NCBI GenBank assembly: GCA_963932145.1 | Contig: OZ010572.1 | Span: forward strand, 87,799,660-87,863,659 | Length of the DNA stretch: 64,000 bases | Direction of reading: 5' to 3' | DNA from: Acanthosepion lycidas | Taxonomy: Eukaryota; Mollusca; Cephalopoda; Sepiida; Sepiidae | Shown: one piece after another, positions 36,080-49,757 of the stretch | Layout: each line of letters starts with the position of its first letter | How positions within the stretch are numbered: the stretch's first letter is position 1 | Program-made: the position numbers and the translations under genes | Notes under the pieces: generated by a model | The model's input: the letters and a program-made list of their open reading frames with translations, nothing else | Databases searched by the model: none | What the model was told of the DNA's origin: nothing

Positions 36080-36935
36080 TAATTTTAAATGCTACCTGCC
36101 TTTCAAACTGAATGAAACACTTAGAAAAGCAACAACTTTTAACTTAAAAGAAAAAAAAAAATGAATGTATTTTAATTTTAGTTAACTATTTTAATTTAAA
36201 AAAAATAATTGATTGTTTTTTAAAGGGCGACATATTGCAATTATTAATTATTTTCTTTTTAGTTTCAATTTTATTTTTTTTAGGGATGGAAACAGTGCAG
36301 GCTTTGTGGACATATCTTCGTTAAAAAGTAAAAAATAAAATAGTAGATTTTTGAAAGTATTAAATTTTTATTTTTCCAGAAATCCTCATCAAATGTAAGT
36401 CTTTAATTTTAAAAGATGACTGTCAATAAACTGGTTCACTTAAAATTCGAAAATAGTGTCAATTCTATCCTTCCGTCGAATAACTTTCCCTCGCGTAATC
36501 TGTCGATAAATCAACGTTAACGTCAGCTCACGTCTCCAAAACAAGTCACCATGGTTAGACATGCTTCTGTTTTCAACTAATTTTTTTTTTTCTGCTAAAA
36601 AATTAATGTTTGTTTCCGGTTGCATTAAGTAAACTTGAAGTTTTTTAATTTTCCTCAAATAACTTTTTCAAAAGTTATAATTGATTTTTTTACAAGATTT
36701 TTAAACAGAATTTTACTTTTAATTACAAATTTCTCAAGTGGTGGCTATCATCGACTTTTCGCAATTTCGCTGACTCAAAAAAAAAAAATCTTTAAAATTC
36801 CAGACATGCACTAAGGATTAAAAAAATAATCAAAAATACTTTGGTCTTTCCTTTTTAAGAATCCAACATAGTTTGATGTCTTTATTTTTGCAAGTAGTGC
36901 TCATTTTGTATAATAATTTGATAAGTGAGTGGGTT
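31641..36935. other. Homopolymer-rich, CpG-retaining block upstream of mucolipin
   Basis: Dominated by T and A runs (for example 31970-31990, 35161-35182, 36049-36070, 36941-36962). It contains far more CG dinucleotides than the gene introns, with a dense cluster at 36465-36535. No coding gene is recognised. Short stretches bounded by splice-like signals exist (for example + strand AG at 36284 with GGATGGAAACAGTGCAG following, and GTAAGT at 36019 and 36376), but none can be chosen as the mucolipin 5' UTR exon from sequence alone. GTGGGTTAAGCCAAGAAC (32571-32588) followed by TTTTTCAGCACTC is a lone mariner-type hairpin end. Confidence 0.4.
35352..35540 (-). other. Possible minus-strand exon (donor CCTG|GTAAGTATA)
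   Basis: The - strand has a near-perfect 5' splice site at 35352/35351 preceded by about 190 nt of balanced composition that is open in one frame (61 codons, FDRESERHYITVHL...). No protein family recognised. It could be the first exon of a divergent transcript, or chance. A second - strand donor-like site (CTCAA|GTAAGTA) follows a GC-rich 60-nt stretch at about 35097-35165. Confidence 0.25.
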
Positions 36936-36939
36936 GTTG

Positions 36940-38760
36940 GATTTTTTTTTTTTTTTTTTTTTCAAAACTATTAGGACAAATAATGAGTCTGAAAAAATTA
37001 AATTTTTTTGTTTGGTCTGTATAATGATATTCAGAGTTAGCTCTATTGCGTAAGCCTCTGCAATGAAAATAGAACTTCCCCTTGGGAGGCACTTTTTCCT
37101 TTTGTAATATTTTAGGCCTTTGGCTCACTATTGCACATCCTATCTTGACCTCATGCTTTGATTTGTCTGTATTGTTGATTGTATGGTTAGGGTAGTTTTC
37201 CAATATGCCCTAAAACTTTTCCTGGAATGTGAGTGTGTGCATTTTTGTTTAGGGAGTTTATTCTAGCAAGACTTTGGGTTGTTTGATTGTCATGGTGGAA
37301 TACTGGCTGCAGTTGTTTCTTGTATATTTGAGAGTGAGATCCTGAACTCTTCAGCAATCGATGGCATCCTGAATCTGTAGGCTTGTATTGTATGATCTTT
37401 TTGTTGGAATAGATCGCAGTAATTAGGTTAAAGGTAATGTTGTAAGCTGGGTTAGTTGAGCATGATTTTATTTTGACATAGTGTCAGTTAAGTACGCCTT
37501 AAATGTGGAGGTGTTTCATTAGCTTCTGTGTATAAGATCTCCACTGGGGATGCCCTAAAAGCCACAAGTACTAATCTGAATCCTTGATGATAGGTTGCAT
37601 TGAGTATTTTTAGGCATGATTTTCTGGCTGAATGGATATGAAACTAGTATAATCCAGTTTTGAGCAAAGTAGTGATTTTTATAATTTAATTAATGTTTGT
37701 TGATCTGTTACCCATTCAGTATGGGTTACCACTTTCAGAAGTTGGAGGACTTTACTACATTTTATTTTTAAATATTCTAGATGGAGAATGAATGTTAATT
37801 TTTTGTCAAAGATGATTCCTAGGAACTTGTGTTGTTTCACTACTGGGATTTCTGCTTCATCTAATTTTAAACAGAGGTCTATGTGCAATTTCCTTAATTT
37901 TCAGAAATGTATGCATTTGGTTTTTATTTTGGAAAAGGGAAGACGATTTTTGTGGCACATTTATTGAGGCATTGTTGGAGTGGAGTTATCTTCCTGTGGT
38001 ATGCATATGATGAGATCTGTACATGATTAGAAAGTCATTGACATATAGGGAGCATTTCACTCTTGGACTCAGAGATTTATGGAGTTAATTTTGATGTAGA
38101 AAAAGGTCACCAAAAGAATGCTTTCTTGTGGAATCCCTTCTCTATTTTGCACTTCTGATAGTGTAGCTCCTATATGGACTTGAAATCTTTGGCCTTCCAG
38201 GAAATTCTCTATGAATTGAATCAGCCTTCCTTTTAGGCCCTGTTCCTGCAGGTCTTTCAAGATACCAAATTTTCATGTCATGTTGTACACCTTTTGCAAG
38301 TCAAAAAAGACTGCTATGAGATGAAGGCTTCCCTTACAAATATTTCTAGATGTATTAAGTGGTCCATGGTGCTTCTTTTTTCCTAAAAGCACATTGGAGG
38401 TCACTGATTATGCCTTTAGTTTCCAGGTACCAAGTCAACCTGTTGTTGACCATTCTCGCTATAGCTTTACATAGACAACTGATTAATGCTATTGTTCTGT
38501 AGTTTTCAGGGTCTGTGTCATCCTTTCCAGGTTTTGGAATAGGAATGATGAAAGATTGTCCCTACATCTCTTAGAAGTTGCCATTTGTCAATATGTTATA
38601 GATTTTTAATAACAGTTGTAATGATTTGTTGGGTAACTGTTTCATGAATTTGTAGTGGATGTTATCTGGGCTCACAGCTGTATTGTGGGCTTTTTTTAAA
38701 GATTCATTTAGTTCCTCCAGAGTGAATGATAGGTTATAACTCTTGGCATTATTTGATTTA
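36940..38760 (-). mobile_element. LINE (I/jockey-like) with RT and RNase H, decayed
   Basis: On the - strand from right to left: LKKAHNTAVSPDNIHYKFMK (38640-38700), HLIAVFFDLQKVYN (RT motif A, about 38270-38320), LKDLQEQGLKGRLIQFIENF and IPQES (38069-38260), then AEIPVVKQHKFLGIIFDKKL (37679-37888). An RNase H-like segment follows: GSSIFIAEAYAIELTLNIII and NLIFSDS at about 36970-37085. RT followed by RNase H fits I-group LINEs; the RT itself resembles jockey-type ORFs. Stops and shifts throughout. Confidence 0.82.
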
Positions 38761-39059
38761 AAGTTTAGTTTTTGTTTTTCTGATTTTTGTTGAACTTTAA
38801 AAATTGTTGACTACCATTTTTGGCAGATGAATTTTTAGAGATTGTTTTGATTAGTTGATTAGTGATATTATTTTAATGTTTATTTTAGATTTATTTATCA
38901 ATAGGTGATTTACAGTATTTGTTTGGTATTCGCCTTCTATTTTCTTTATCATATTCCAGACAGATTTTGTTTTTGTAGCAGAATTGAGTCTTGATATAGT
39001 TTTTCCAGCATTCTTTTTAGTTACTTTATTTTTTGTGTTTATTACATGACATGAAAGAT

Positions 39060-39747
39060 TGAATCAAATCAAAAAATTGGATGTAAATACCATAATCCTT
39101 TTTGTGCAGATAACCAGTTTGCCAAACTCTGTCTTTGAGATATCTTTAGCAACAACCTTAGCTTCTTCATTTTCATCTAAAGCTTGACACTCTTTCAGCA
39201 ATAGCCATTAACACATTTGCACTTGGCCTAGAGAAGAGAAAGCCATATTGTTTGTTTAAAAGAAAATGCTCTGTGGTGAAAGACTTAATTTGTGGTTTAT
39301 TAGAACCTCTAGTATTTTGGCAAAGAAGACTAATAGATCAATAGTTCAAAGAATTGGATGTTTCACCATTGTTTTAAAAACAGGAACTACAGAAGAGGAC
39401 TTCCGACAAGCTGGAAGGCAAGAAACAACAAAGCATCTACTAAAGAGTTCTTAAATTTTTACTTTTGGTTCTTTTTTCCTTTTAGACTTATTGTTAAATA
39501 TGTTGTATATGCAAAAGCAATTTATGGTAAGACTCCAATAGATGAAATAATTCTTATGAGAAAACAAATTGTTAAATTAATATACTTGTTACTTAGTCAT
39601 GAGATTGACAGCATTTTACTTCTGTCCTTTTCTCATTATCACTTGATATAAAGAAATTTTAATATTGTTTCTTTTGATTATAAAACTTTTATTGCATTTG
39701 TATTTTCTATTCTCACTCAGTACAAACCTCAATTGCTGTAATTTCAG
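39060..39747. other. Spacer / intron upstream of mucolipin coding exon 1
   Basis: The acceptor tract TAATTTCAG at 39739-39747 ends an intron, so this stretch is most likely intronic (5' UTR intron). Two short frames (39266-39454, 39358-39651) match nothing recognised. Confidence 0.5.
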
Positions 39748-39995
39748 AGCCTGCAGCCATGGTCGGCACCATCAACCATGGGGATATTAGTGATGATGAG
39801 TCTATCAAAAACCATGTACGTCAGCGCCCTATTTTGAAACGTATGCCTTCTTATTATACACCGGATATGGAGGATCGTATGCGACGACGCTTGAAATTCT
39901 TTTTCATGGACCCCATTGAAAAATTGAAGGCAAAGAAAAGAACCCCATGGAAATTACTGATACAGATTGTTAAGATTATTTTAGTTACTGTTCAG
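39748..39995 (+). CDS. MCOLN: Mucolipin coding exon 1 (residues 1-79)
   Basis: Acceptor TTTCAG ends at 39747 and donor GTAGGT starts at 39996. ATG at 39759 has a good context (GCAGCCATGG). It encodes an acidic/polar head, then the conserved block EDRMRRRLKFFFMDPIEKLK and the first half of S1, ending ILVTVQ at phase 0. The basic residues match the family's phosphoinositide-binding N-terminal region. The 11 nt before the ATG are 5' UTR, or coding if translation starts in an unseen upstream exon. Confidence 0.92.
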
Positions 39996-42900
39996 GTAGG
40001 TGTTCAAAAGTAAGTTCATTTTAGAATGTAAACAATTAAAGCTGGGCTTGCCAAGATTAAATTTACATATCTAATGGCTATTTTACATTATGATACACAT
40101 ACCAATTTATTCATTATACTAAAATCATTTGTTTGATTTTTAAAAGCTATATTTCTAAGAATAATTTCTCATTTGAGATTTTTATTTTATTTTTTAAAAG
40201 AAATTACAATATAAAAATAATACTTGCATTTAATTTATTCTTTTAAATATTTAAAAATAATTGATTAGTTTCATAGCTATTTTGAATCTTTTCATATTGA
40301 TATGTATTTCAATGCACACTAATAGAATAACAAATTAAAAAAACTGTTTATAACTGATAAGTTGATAAAATTTAAAATAAGGCATATCTCTATTTAAGAG
40401 TTTACGTCAAAATTAATTTTGGGGAAAGGTTTTGTGAAAATGGCAAGTTTCTCTGCTATCCAGTCAATTATTTAATTCAGTGGGAGGCAAAGCAATAAAT
40501 TTCCAGTTTAATAAAAGAAACATTTCCAATTCTTTAAAGATTTTAATGTTTATAAATCAACTGTGCTTGATTTAGGAATATTTGATTGTACATTAGAAGG
40601 CATATGCTGATTTTGTAAGTTGTTTATGAATTTATCTTTTTCATAGACTGTGGCCTTGAATGGTTTATACAAAGTTGGAAATAAAATATTTTCATGAAAC
40701 CTTTTTAGGTTACAATTGATTTTTAATTATTTCATCTTTTCTACACACACAACTTACCCGTGTTAGATTTATGCAATCTTAACTACATAAACATATGTGT
40801 TGTGCTATGATATTTTCCACATTTCTCTTTGATTTTTTTTTTTTTTACTTTATTCTAAAGAAACTTTTATTTTTGTTTCAGTTATACATTTTTGGAGTTG
40901 AACGTGGCAGCTTTGTAGATTATGTTGAACGAAACACGATTGCTTTGAAGCACTTATTTTTAAAAGATTGGAATGCTGCATATGAAACACTTCCTTATCC
41001 ACCAGCCTCAGGTGTTTATGCTTTGTATGAAGTTAAGGATTTGTATGCTCACATTAACTTTGCTGCAGATCAAGTAAGTTCATAAATTACTAGTGACAAT
41101 ATATATTTTTGTAATAAATCTTATAGGCTAGTTTTGTAATTATTACAGTAAACAAAAAAACTATTTTTTTTCTGTAGACTTGACCTATTGAATTACTATC
41201 ATGAAATTTAGGTGATTTAATTTTGTTTAAAGCCAGTACTCTTATGTGTATATATTTGTCAAATGTTAAAAATAAAAAAATAAAAGGTTAACTGGAACAT
41301 AAAGGAAAGTAATCTTAACTTTTTGAGTGTTTCTTAAAGATTGACAGATATTGAATATTAATGACAGTAAGTTTGATGAAAAACATTAAGAGATTTTTAA
41401 AGTTTTAAATATTATTGAAAGAAGTTATGAAATAATCTTATAACACTTTTTTTTAAAAGATTTATATTTTTAAAAATATTAAATTCTAACTAAAACTTAG
41501 CATTTATATAAACTGAGTAACTGCTTCCATAACATTTAAAAAAACTTTAAAAAATTTTTTAGTATAGTAAAATGGATACAATATCAGTTGGTGGATATCA
41601 TTATTGGCATCAAAATGAAACCGAAGTTCCCACCATCCAGATGTGCAAATTAAATTACATTACTGGAGAAGTCCTTCCCAATGGTAGTTTTGTGTATGAT
41701 TCCAAGGTAACAGAATGTAAGTATTTTGTTTTTGCTTTATTTTCATTAGTTTAGACTTTAGAAAATATTACTATTAAATTATGTTAGTAAAATCTAAAAA
41801 AGTCACTTGGATTCATTCAAACGCATGCAGTATACTCGGTGAGGATACAGTGCTTAACAGTTTGTATCAGTCATTACATTATACCTTTTTTTTTTCTCCT
41901 TATCACTTTGGGCTTAGTTATTTTGGTGAACAAAATAGTAATAATGCTAGTAACTTGTTAAATCCATCAGATTACTCTTGGGAACAGAATGGTTGATAAC
42001 AAATAAATCAATGTGTGGGAACCTAAATATACAAAGCAGATTTCATAGTAATCTATCACTAAATTTTGGACATGTTACAATTTTCTTCCTTTGTGGGAAT
42101 TATTTATATAGTTGTAATTCATTTGCTTGGAATAAGAAAAGAAATGACTTTTGATTCTTAGAAAGCCATTATTTTCATATATAAGTAAAAACTATCAGTT
42201 GTACATTAGTTAAAAAAGCTATTTGAATATATGCTGCATCTCTGATGTTTTTTTCTCACTTATGTAAATAATTGCAGCTAATATGAAATAGCAATATTTA
42301 CATGGAAATTTGGTGCATTTGTGGGATTTTTAATCTGTGACTGGTGACACAACAGATTTATCTTCTAATTATTTGATAAGTATTTTATATGTATCTTTAA
42401 TTTACTCTAAAAAAAATCTCTTGTACTTGGTATGCTGATGGACATTGAAAAATGTTTATAATTTTTAAGTTTATGTTCCTCAATTTGATGTGGATGTAAA
42501 CGTTTTTTTCCGTAACTAGAGATTGAAAACACAGTTGAAACCAATCTTGAATTGTCTGTATTCAGTATTATTCATTTATCTCATATTGAGAGAAAGAAAA
42601 AGATTTTTGGTTAGTAAGATGCGCATTCCAGTGATAATGCATGTTGTTCTTTTCAAGACAGCAATAGGAGTTGTTATAATGAAGCCTGTTGAGATAGTTT
42701 TATTGTAAGTAGCATGTGTCCTGAATGGTTTGCAAAATTTAAGATGAGTTTGATTTGAAGGATAAATCATAAAGTAGTAGACCACAAGAATTTGGAAATA
42801 ATAACTGACAAGTCTCTATTGAATGATGACTTCCATGACTTCCATTCTCAACCTGAATTTGGTTGAAAAGCTTCATCACTTGATACTTGTAAAGTATGGG

Positions 42901-45900
42901 ATAGATTTTAAAGAATGGGGAAAATGGCTTCCATGTGAATTGTCAGGGAAGCATCTAGCCAACTGCATTTTATTTCTTGCCCAACATGAAAATATTTTGT
43001 GGATGATTGTCCCTAGAAATGAAATGAGGGTTCACTATAGTAATCTAAAGTGTTGTAATGCTGTGTTGTTCCTTCGTCACCAGAAAGAGTAGCCTTGAGA
43101 AAATTTGATATAAAAATTATCCAATATATAGAGCCAGAGTCTATAAATTTTAAAAAGTTTAGACTTTGTAAAACAGTATGTTGTAATAATTTCTATGAGA
43201 AAATTTCTAGGTAAAAAAAAAAATTTTAAAGCCTACCAAAAATCTGTATATGTACCACTTTTTATATATTTTTAGATACTTGTGTTTCTATAAGTACTCA
43301 GAAAAATGAAATCCATTCAAATTCTGAAACTTCAACCAGAACTTTGGAAAATGTCCTGAAAATGAAAATTAGAAAAATCAGAAAAAATAGTGTTATGTTT
43401 TAAAATTCTTTAATCTGTTAGACATTTCTGAGACATTTTTAATAATTAATAACTGCTCTAATAATTGAAAATATATACAGTTTAACACTTGAAGAAGAGA
43501 AGATTAATAGAAAATTGTAGTTTTTAAATTATTACATACAGAAATTCTGCAATTAGCATGTTTAGAGGATCATAAAAATAATAATTATCTTTTATTATGG
43601 CTACCATAGCTCATAAGCTTATATACACAAAGAAAACAAGTTTTTGTCATTTTTGCTCACCTATACTTCAATAGTTCCATGACACTTTTGTAAATTTAAG
43701 ATTTTAATCCGTTATGGTGCAATCTAAGTAATTTTGAATGAAGTAAAGAAAAAAAAAAAAAAAAAAACTATAAACTAAAACTTGCTTTAAAGTATAAAAG
43801 GTTTTATTTTTTCTGCTATGTATTACTTTTACAATAAAACTGATGCTTAAGATGGTTTATGGAATATTAAAAAGCCTAACACAAAATTTGATATCAGTGC
43901 AGAGTTAACATAGAGCCACTTTTTCTTTAAAACATCCTCTGTAAATTATGACTAATTCAATTGTAAAAATTTGCTTTAGAAAATAATCTTAAAATTTAAA
44001 ATAAATTAGTACTAATTTATATTTTCTTTTCTAGCTTGTTTCCCAATTTTGAAAGTAAGCTTGGAAAATGGAACACAGGTTTTTGATATCAAACAGTATT
44101 TGGCAGAAAAAAAGGCATCTTTGGACTTTGACAGGTAAATTTTTATATAAAAATTGGTTATAATTAGTTTTTAATGCATTAGAATAATACTCAAGTGTAT
44201 TGATGACTAATTAAGACATTTAAGTGTTACAAGTATTTATTTGTATTAGTGCTTTATTATTTAGTTATGATCACTACAAGGATTATACTTTCGCTTATCT
44301 AAATCTACATAACAATATAAACCACTTAAATTTTAAAATTCTTATTTTATTATTGCATAAATGACAATTCTTAATGTTTTAAGCCTATGAATTTTTAACC
44401 TAAGACTTAACTTTCCTCTATTAAGAAAGCATGATTTAATTAGCCATATAATACTTTGCATGACTTATCTAATAGTACTTACAAAACAGTGGATACATTT
44501 TTACCTATAAACCTAAGTTTTAAAATAATGTATCACTCATAATTTGTTAGATATTTTAAAAAGTGTGTATAAGATCATCCATTTTGATTATAAATACAAA
44601 AGTTGGCCATAGGAAATAACAAGCACTTATGATGTTTTACTTTTTGATTTGTATGCATTTTTTTAACTAGAAAAAATGTATACTACATTTGAGCAAAATA
44701 TTATTTTCATTAAGTTATATCAACATGCCACTGCTTTAATCCTTAGAAGACTAAATAGTCATTACATTCATAATTATCTACTTTATAATGTTTCCTCTGT
44801 TTTTCTTTAATTTCAGATTATTACAGATAAATTTAAAATTCAAAGTACATACTGTCCGTTTAGACTTGGAGACACCACATCGCTGTCCATTATGTTTCCT
44901 AATGAATGTCAATGTAAGTTGTTTTAAAATTATTAGAACTTTGTGCTTGGACTTTTAATTACTAGAGATAGAAATCTTTACTCTTTTTTAAAGCAGGATA
45001 ATTTTCATTAATTTCTTTCATTTTAATGAGACAAGTCAAGGGGGTATGATGTATTGTTGAAATCTCATTTGATTGTTGCCATAATCACTAACATTCTATG
45101 AATTCTCTTGATTCACTGTCAGAATAAGAAAATCTAGAACTTAGAAAAATAAAATGAAGTTCTTTAGAACTATATGTATTGCATTTGTTTATGACTGCTG
45201 TCATTTCTAAATACCAGGATACTGCTTACCAGATGCTGTTGAAATCACATTTACCAGTAGTATGGGTCTGGTAAAATTATGTAGAATTGGTTTGTTACTT
45301 AAGGTAGGAAAAATAAATTGTATTGTTTCATGTAGTACTTTATCAATGTGTGACATAGTGAAAAAATATCTTGTCAATACATTGTAAATGGTTAAAACTT
45401 CTCAAGTGAATCATTTTTTTTCAAATTATTATTACTGTTAAATATTTTCAAAAGGTGTTTTATTCCAACAAGATTTTGATATTAATTTTTTTTATGATGT
45501 CCATGGACACTCGTTGCCACTTTTGTAATGTCAATGAATACTCATTGTCACATTTGTAATGTCAATGAATACTCATTGTCACTTTTGTAATGCTTGTTGT
45601 AGTAGACTTTCTAATTGCAGATACTATAGTAACACCGTTGAACAATACTAGTGTCAGACGCTTTTGAATAATACTCGCACTACTCGTAGTAGCTTGATAA
45701 TACTCACTTGAAAGTAACCATCGAATAGTCATCCATATAGTGATTAGTATAGAGAATAGCAATTTGTATAGTTATAGAGGATAGCATAGAAAGAGTGATC
45801 CATATAGTAATAGAAGATAGAATAAAAATGGTGATCAATTAGACACAATCCTAATTCACATTTCCTTTGTCATCATGGGATCTACTTATTCAAAATGAAA

Positions 45901-48847
45901 TTTTCTGTGTTTGCTTGCCGGTGATCTATATTCAAACTACAGTTTGGCAGCAACACTTTATTCCTATATAACAATTGTATACTTATTGTATACTTATTTA
46001 TTTATAGTTTATTTTTATTCTGACTACAAACTAAATATATATATATATATGGGGAATAATATTACCAAACATCAAGCTACAGTAATTTCAATTGTATTAC
46101 AATCAATAATGTTAGATTGTATGATGGCTTATGCTATTATTCTATATATTTATGTATTGTGCAGCACAGGAATTGAACTCACAACCACCAGCTAAGAGAA
46201 ACTAATGCTTTGTTGTTGTTGGCTTGTTCTATATCACCTGTTCTTTGTAATAGGTTCTGCCATGGAGTTCAGTATAAGCCCATGGTATTTCTTCCAGGGA
46301 ATGAACATTTGTTTGCCTGACAGAATACAGCAGGTCTCCTTGGAGAATGTAAATCATCAATATTTTTTTTCTTTTTCAAACTACTATTCATTTCTTGAAA
46401 ATCTGTTCTGAATCTTAAAATTAAAAATGCGATAAAATTATGACATTTATTTAGAAAAGGTTTTGATTGCTTTTATAAATAAGATTTATTAAGGACACTA
46501 TTGGCTTAAGAAAAATTTTTTTTCAATGAATAATGAATTTTTACAAGAATTGTTTTCATTTTTTAAAATATAATTTATAATATAATAAATTGTTTAAAAT
46601 TCTGCATTACTTCAATCTGGTGATATTGTTAAGTGAAAACTATATTTAAGAATCAAAAATTGAAAAGTTCAATAAAGTTGTTTACACTCGATATTTAAAA
46701 AAAAACAAACTTTTTTTATGTATATAAAATATTACATAACTTGCCCCTGTTTGAAAGTATGGTTGACCATACACGACATAGTCAGAAAATAAGAGTGATG
46801 ACTATAATAAATTTAAATTCAACATTCCAAAAATTACATTACGTAGAATATTTTCCAACATTTTAAAGATTATTGAGTACTTAATAATTATATAAAAAAG
46901 GTGCTTACCCATCATTTTCTTAAATTATGTTTTAACAGATAAAGTCTCTGTAGAACAATGGTAAAAGTGTTGACAGATTTTATCATTGCATGTCAAGTGA
47001 TCTATGAGTGATAAGCATAATCACTGCTACCATATATTTTAAAAATCCATTTCTCTCTTATTTTAAACTTAAAGTAAATAGTGTTTTTTTAAAGTCAGAT
47101 TAATTATAATTTATATCACCTAATATTCCTCAAATAAAATTTCAGAAAAGTATATTTTATTTTTGGAAGATTTTTAAAACTGAGAATGAACTTTGTTTAC
47201 AAATGTGCCAAAATGCATAAAAGATAGCTGATTTTGTGAAAGTGAGCAAAATGTTGAGATTCCAGTCAAAGATAAGTTTTATTTGAAATACATCAGAGTA
47301 TTTTGCTTACTAGAAATAGTAAATTTAATCATTAGCTTTTAATTAAAGCTAAAATCAAATTTTCAAGAATGATTTTCATTTTTAAATCTTAGGTATTGAA
47401 AATTCAGTAGAGGTATCTAATTCTATCTGTAGTTGAAGATATGCAATTGCATTCAAAATATTTAGATTTCAGAATTAACCAAACAACCAACATGAAAGAA
47501 CTCTTTCATGACATTAAGTATGTAATATTCTGCAATTTTTAAAAATAAATCAAACTGTATTCCAAAATATAACTTCAACAAGACTACAACATAAAGCACA
47601 CATATCACCGCCTATAGTAATTATGTCCGCACAAACCTATATATGCACAAAAGCTGAGTATCATCTACCGTGTACTCTATTGTGAAAACAGAATAACATG
47701 CATCATATTTTTATTACTTCAAAGCTCCCAAGAAAATTAAATTCCAGCATTAAATGAACCATAAGCAGTTGCTTTTAAATAAAAGAAAACAAAATTTACT
47801 AGACCTTGAAGAATTGCATACTTTTATCTCCAATAACAATAATAGCGCTTGTTATTTGTCATATTGTTTGCAGGAGAATCAAACAAAAGAAAACTTCACA
47901 CTTTGCATAATTCCTTCATCTCACTACTGTTTAATTCTGTTATATCTTCAAACAATGACATCATACCAGCAGAATTGAAATCACAACATGTGTTTCATCA
48001 TTTTACGTTGTTTCTATAGTAACAGCTGAGAAATGGTTACCTTGGTAGACTGGAAAAGTAATTTATATTTTTAGAATCTGCAGTGTTTCTCACAAAACAA
48101 AGGGTAGATAATTCTGTTCAAGAGCAGATAAGTAAATTTGTAACGCAATTGTGAAGTATTTTCTTTTCTTTTAATAGATCACTTTTAACAACAACAATAG
48201 AGATGGCCAGATGTTGGTTTTGCTAAACCCAAACATTAGTGAGCGACCTTGTCGTGGCAAAGTACTTTTTAATGGTTTGTTAACTTTCTTTTCTTATTTA
48301 ACCCATTTAATGCAACATTAGATTTGCCTTATTGTGATGTTTTGTGTGTGTGTGTGTGTTTTCTGTTTATACATTATTTTAATAGATACATTTTATTTAA
48401 GTAAATACTCTGTTTTTTAAATAAACAGTATTAATTAAATTTACTGGCCTGAATGTTTGAGAAATTTTGTAGGAAATATGTACTTCTCTGACAGGAATTG
48501 AACTTGTAACCCCAGTGGGAACCATCATTTGATTTGATGTGCTGTTAAACATTCAGCCACAAAGAAGTGTCTGGTTAGCAAAGTCCACATTACTATTTTT
48601 AAACAACAAACATTCAACAATCATTCCCGAATTACCATATCTGTTCACAAAACAATAGGGTTACAGGTTTGATTCCTGTCAAAGAAGCACTTATTTTCTG
48701 CAAAATTTCTCAAACTTTCAGGCTGGTAAATGTAATTAATATTGTTTATTAAAAAAAAACAAAAAAACAGCATTTATTTAAATAAATTGTATCTATTGAA
48801 ATGATGTATAAACAGAAAATAAAGTAAATAATTATTGGACTTAATCC

Positions 48848-48887
<40 letters not shown>

Positions 48888-49710
48888 GAAAGAACAGTAA
48901 GATATATAATCTGGTGTTCTTATGGATATTTTTTTTACAAAATAGTGCTCAATGTAAATTTACAGAGCATTGATATTATAAATTAATTTATTTAAAATAT
49001 GTTTTTTTTCGCTACACAGTAATAACCATGTTTCAAAAATGGAAGCTAAAAACTTTGAATTTAATTTTATAATTGAATTAAAAACATTAGTTCCATTTCA
49101 TCATGAAGCAAATTTTGGAGTAACTTATTTTTTAAATTTACTGAGTTTTAAAGGCACAGAAAAATTCATAATTCACTGTTTCCAAGGATACAGAGAGATC
49201 CAATCATTCAGACAAGGGGTGGTAGCATGCTCATTTTTATTAACTTTTGTTGTATCAGTTATTAATTACGTTCGAAAAAGGGGTTATGCTTAGGTAGGGT
49301 AGGGATGTATTTTTTCAACGAATTCTGACATCTGTTAAATGCATGTCTGGGGTTTTTTAAAATTCTATTGTTAATGGCAAAAAATTCTTACGGCATTTTT
49401 TCTATTTGTATACTTAAAGATTTTTGGGGGATGTTTAGGTTAGAATACTTTTTATTTAACTACAATTTTAAAATATTTTCACTTTTAATTTTTAATAGAC
49501 TATATTTCTTTTAAAACAAGTAAATATACTAGAATTACTTACAGTATATAAAATTATTTTTTCATATCAAGTATAAGTATGCATATTACCAGGTCACATT
49601 TTTTTTTTAATTTTATTTTTAAATATTATTTAAAGAAAATAACAATCTTTTAGCTTTCATTTTTGAAACATCGTTATTACTGTGTAACGAAAAAACATTT
49701 TAAATCAGTT

Positions 49711-49757
<47 letters not shown>

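Larger units (their letters stand above)
44914..48177 (+). other. MCOLN: Mucolipin intron 5
   Basis: 3264 bp, GTAAGT...AATAG, phase 0. Holds a 31-bp minisatellite (45496-45590) and a tRNA-type SINE relic near 46165. 46450-48170 is AT-rich without a recognised gene. Confidence 0.88.

Noticed and set aside
36440..36560. CLEAR (TFEB) element for a lysosomal gene promoter
   Set aside because: Only partial GACGTGAG/TCACGT matches, no full GTCACGTGAC; too weak to call.
41707..41712. Alternative donor AAG|GTAACA in mucolipin exon 3
   Set aside because: Would remove 10 nt and shift the frame into exon 4; the GTAAGT 10 nt later keeps the family motif.
49039..49293. 84-codon frame as a gene
   Set aside because: Lies inside an inverted-repeat element, in a mucolipin intron, with no recognised domain.
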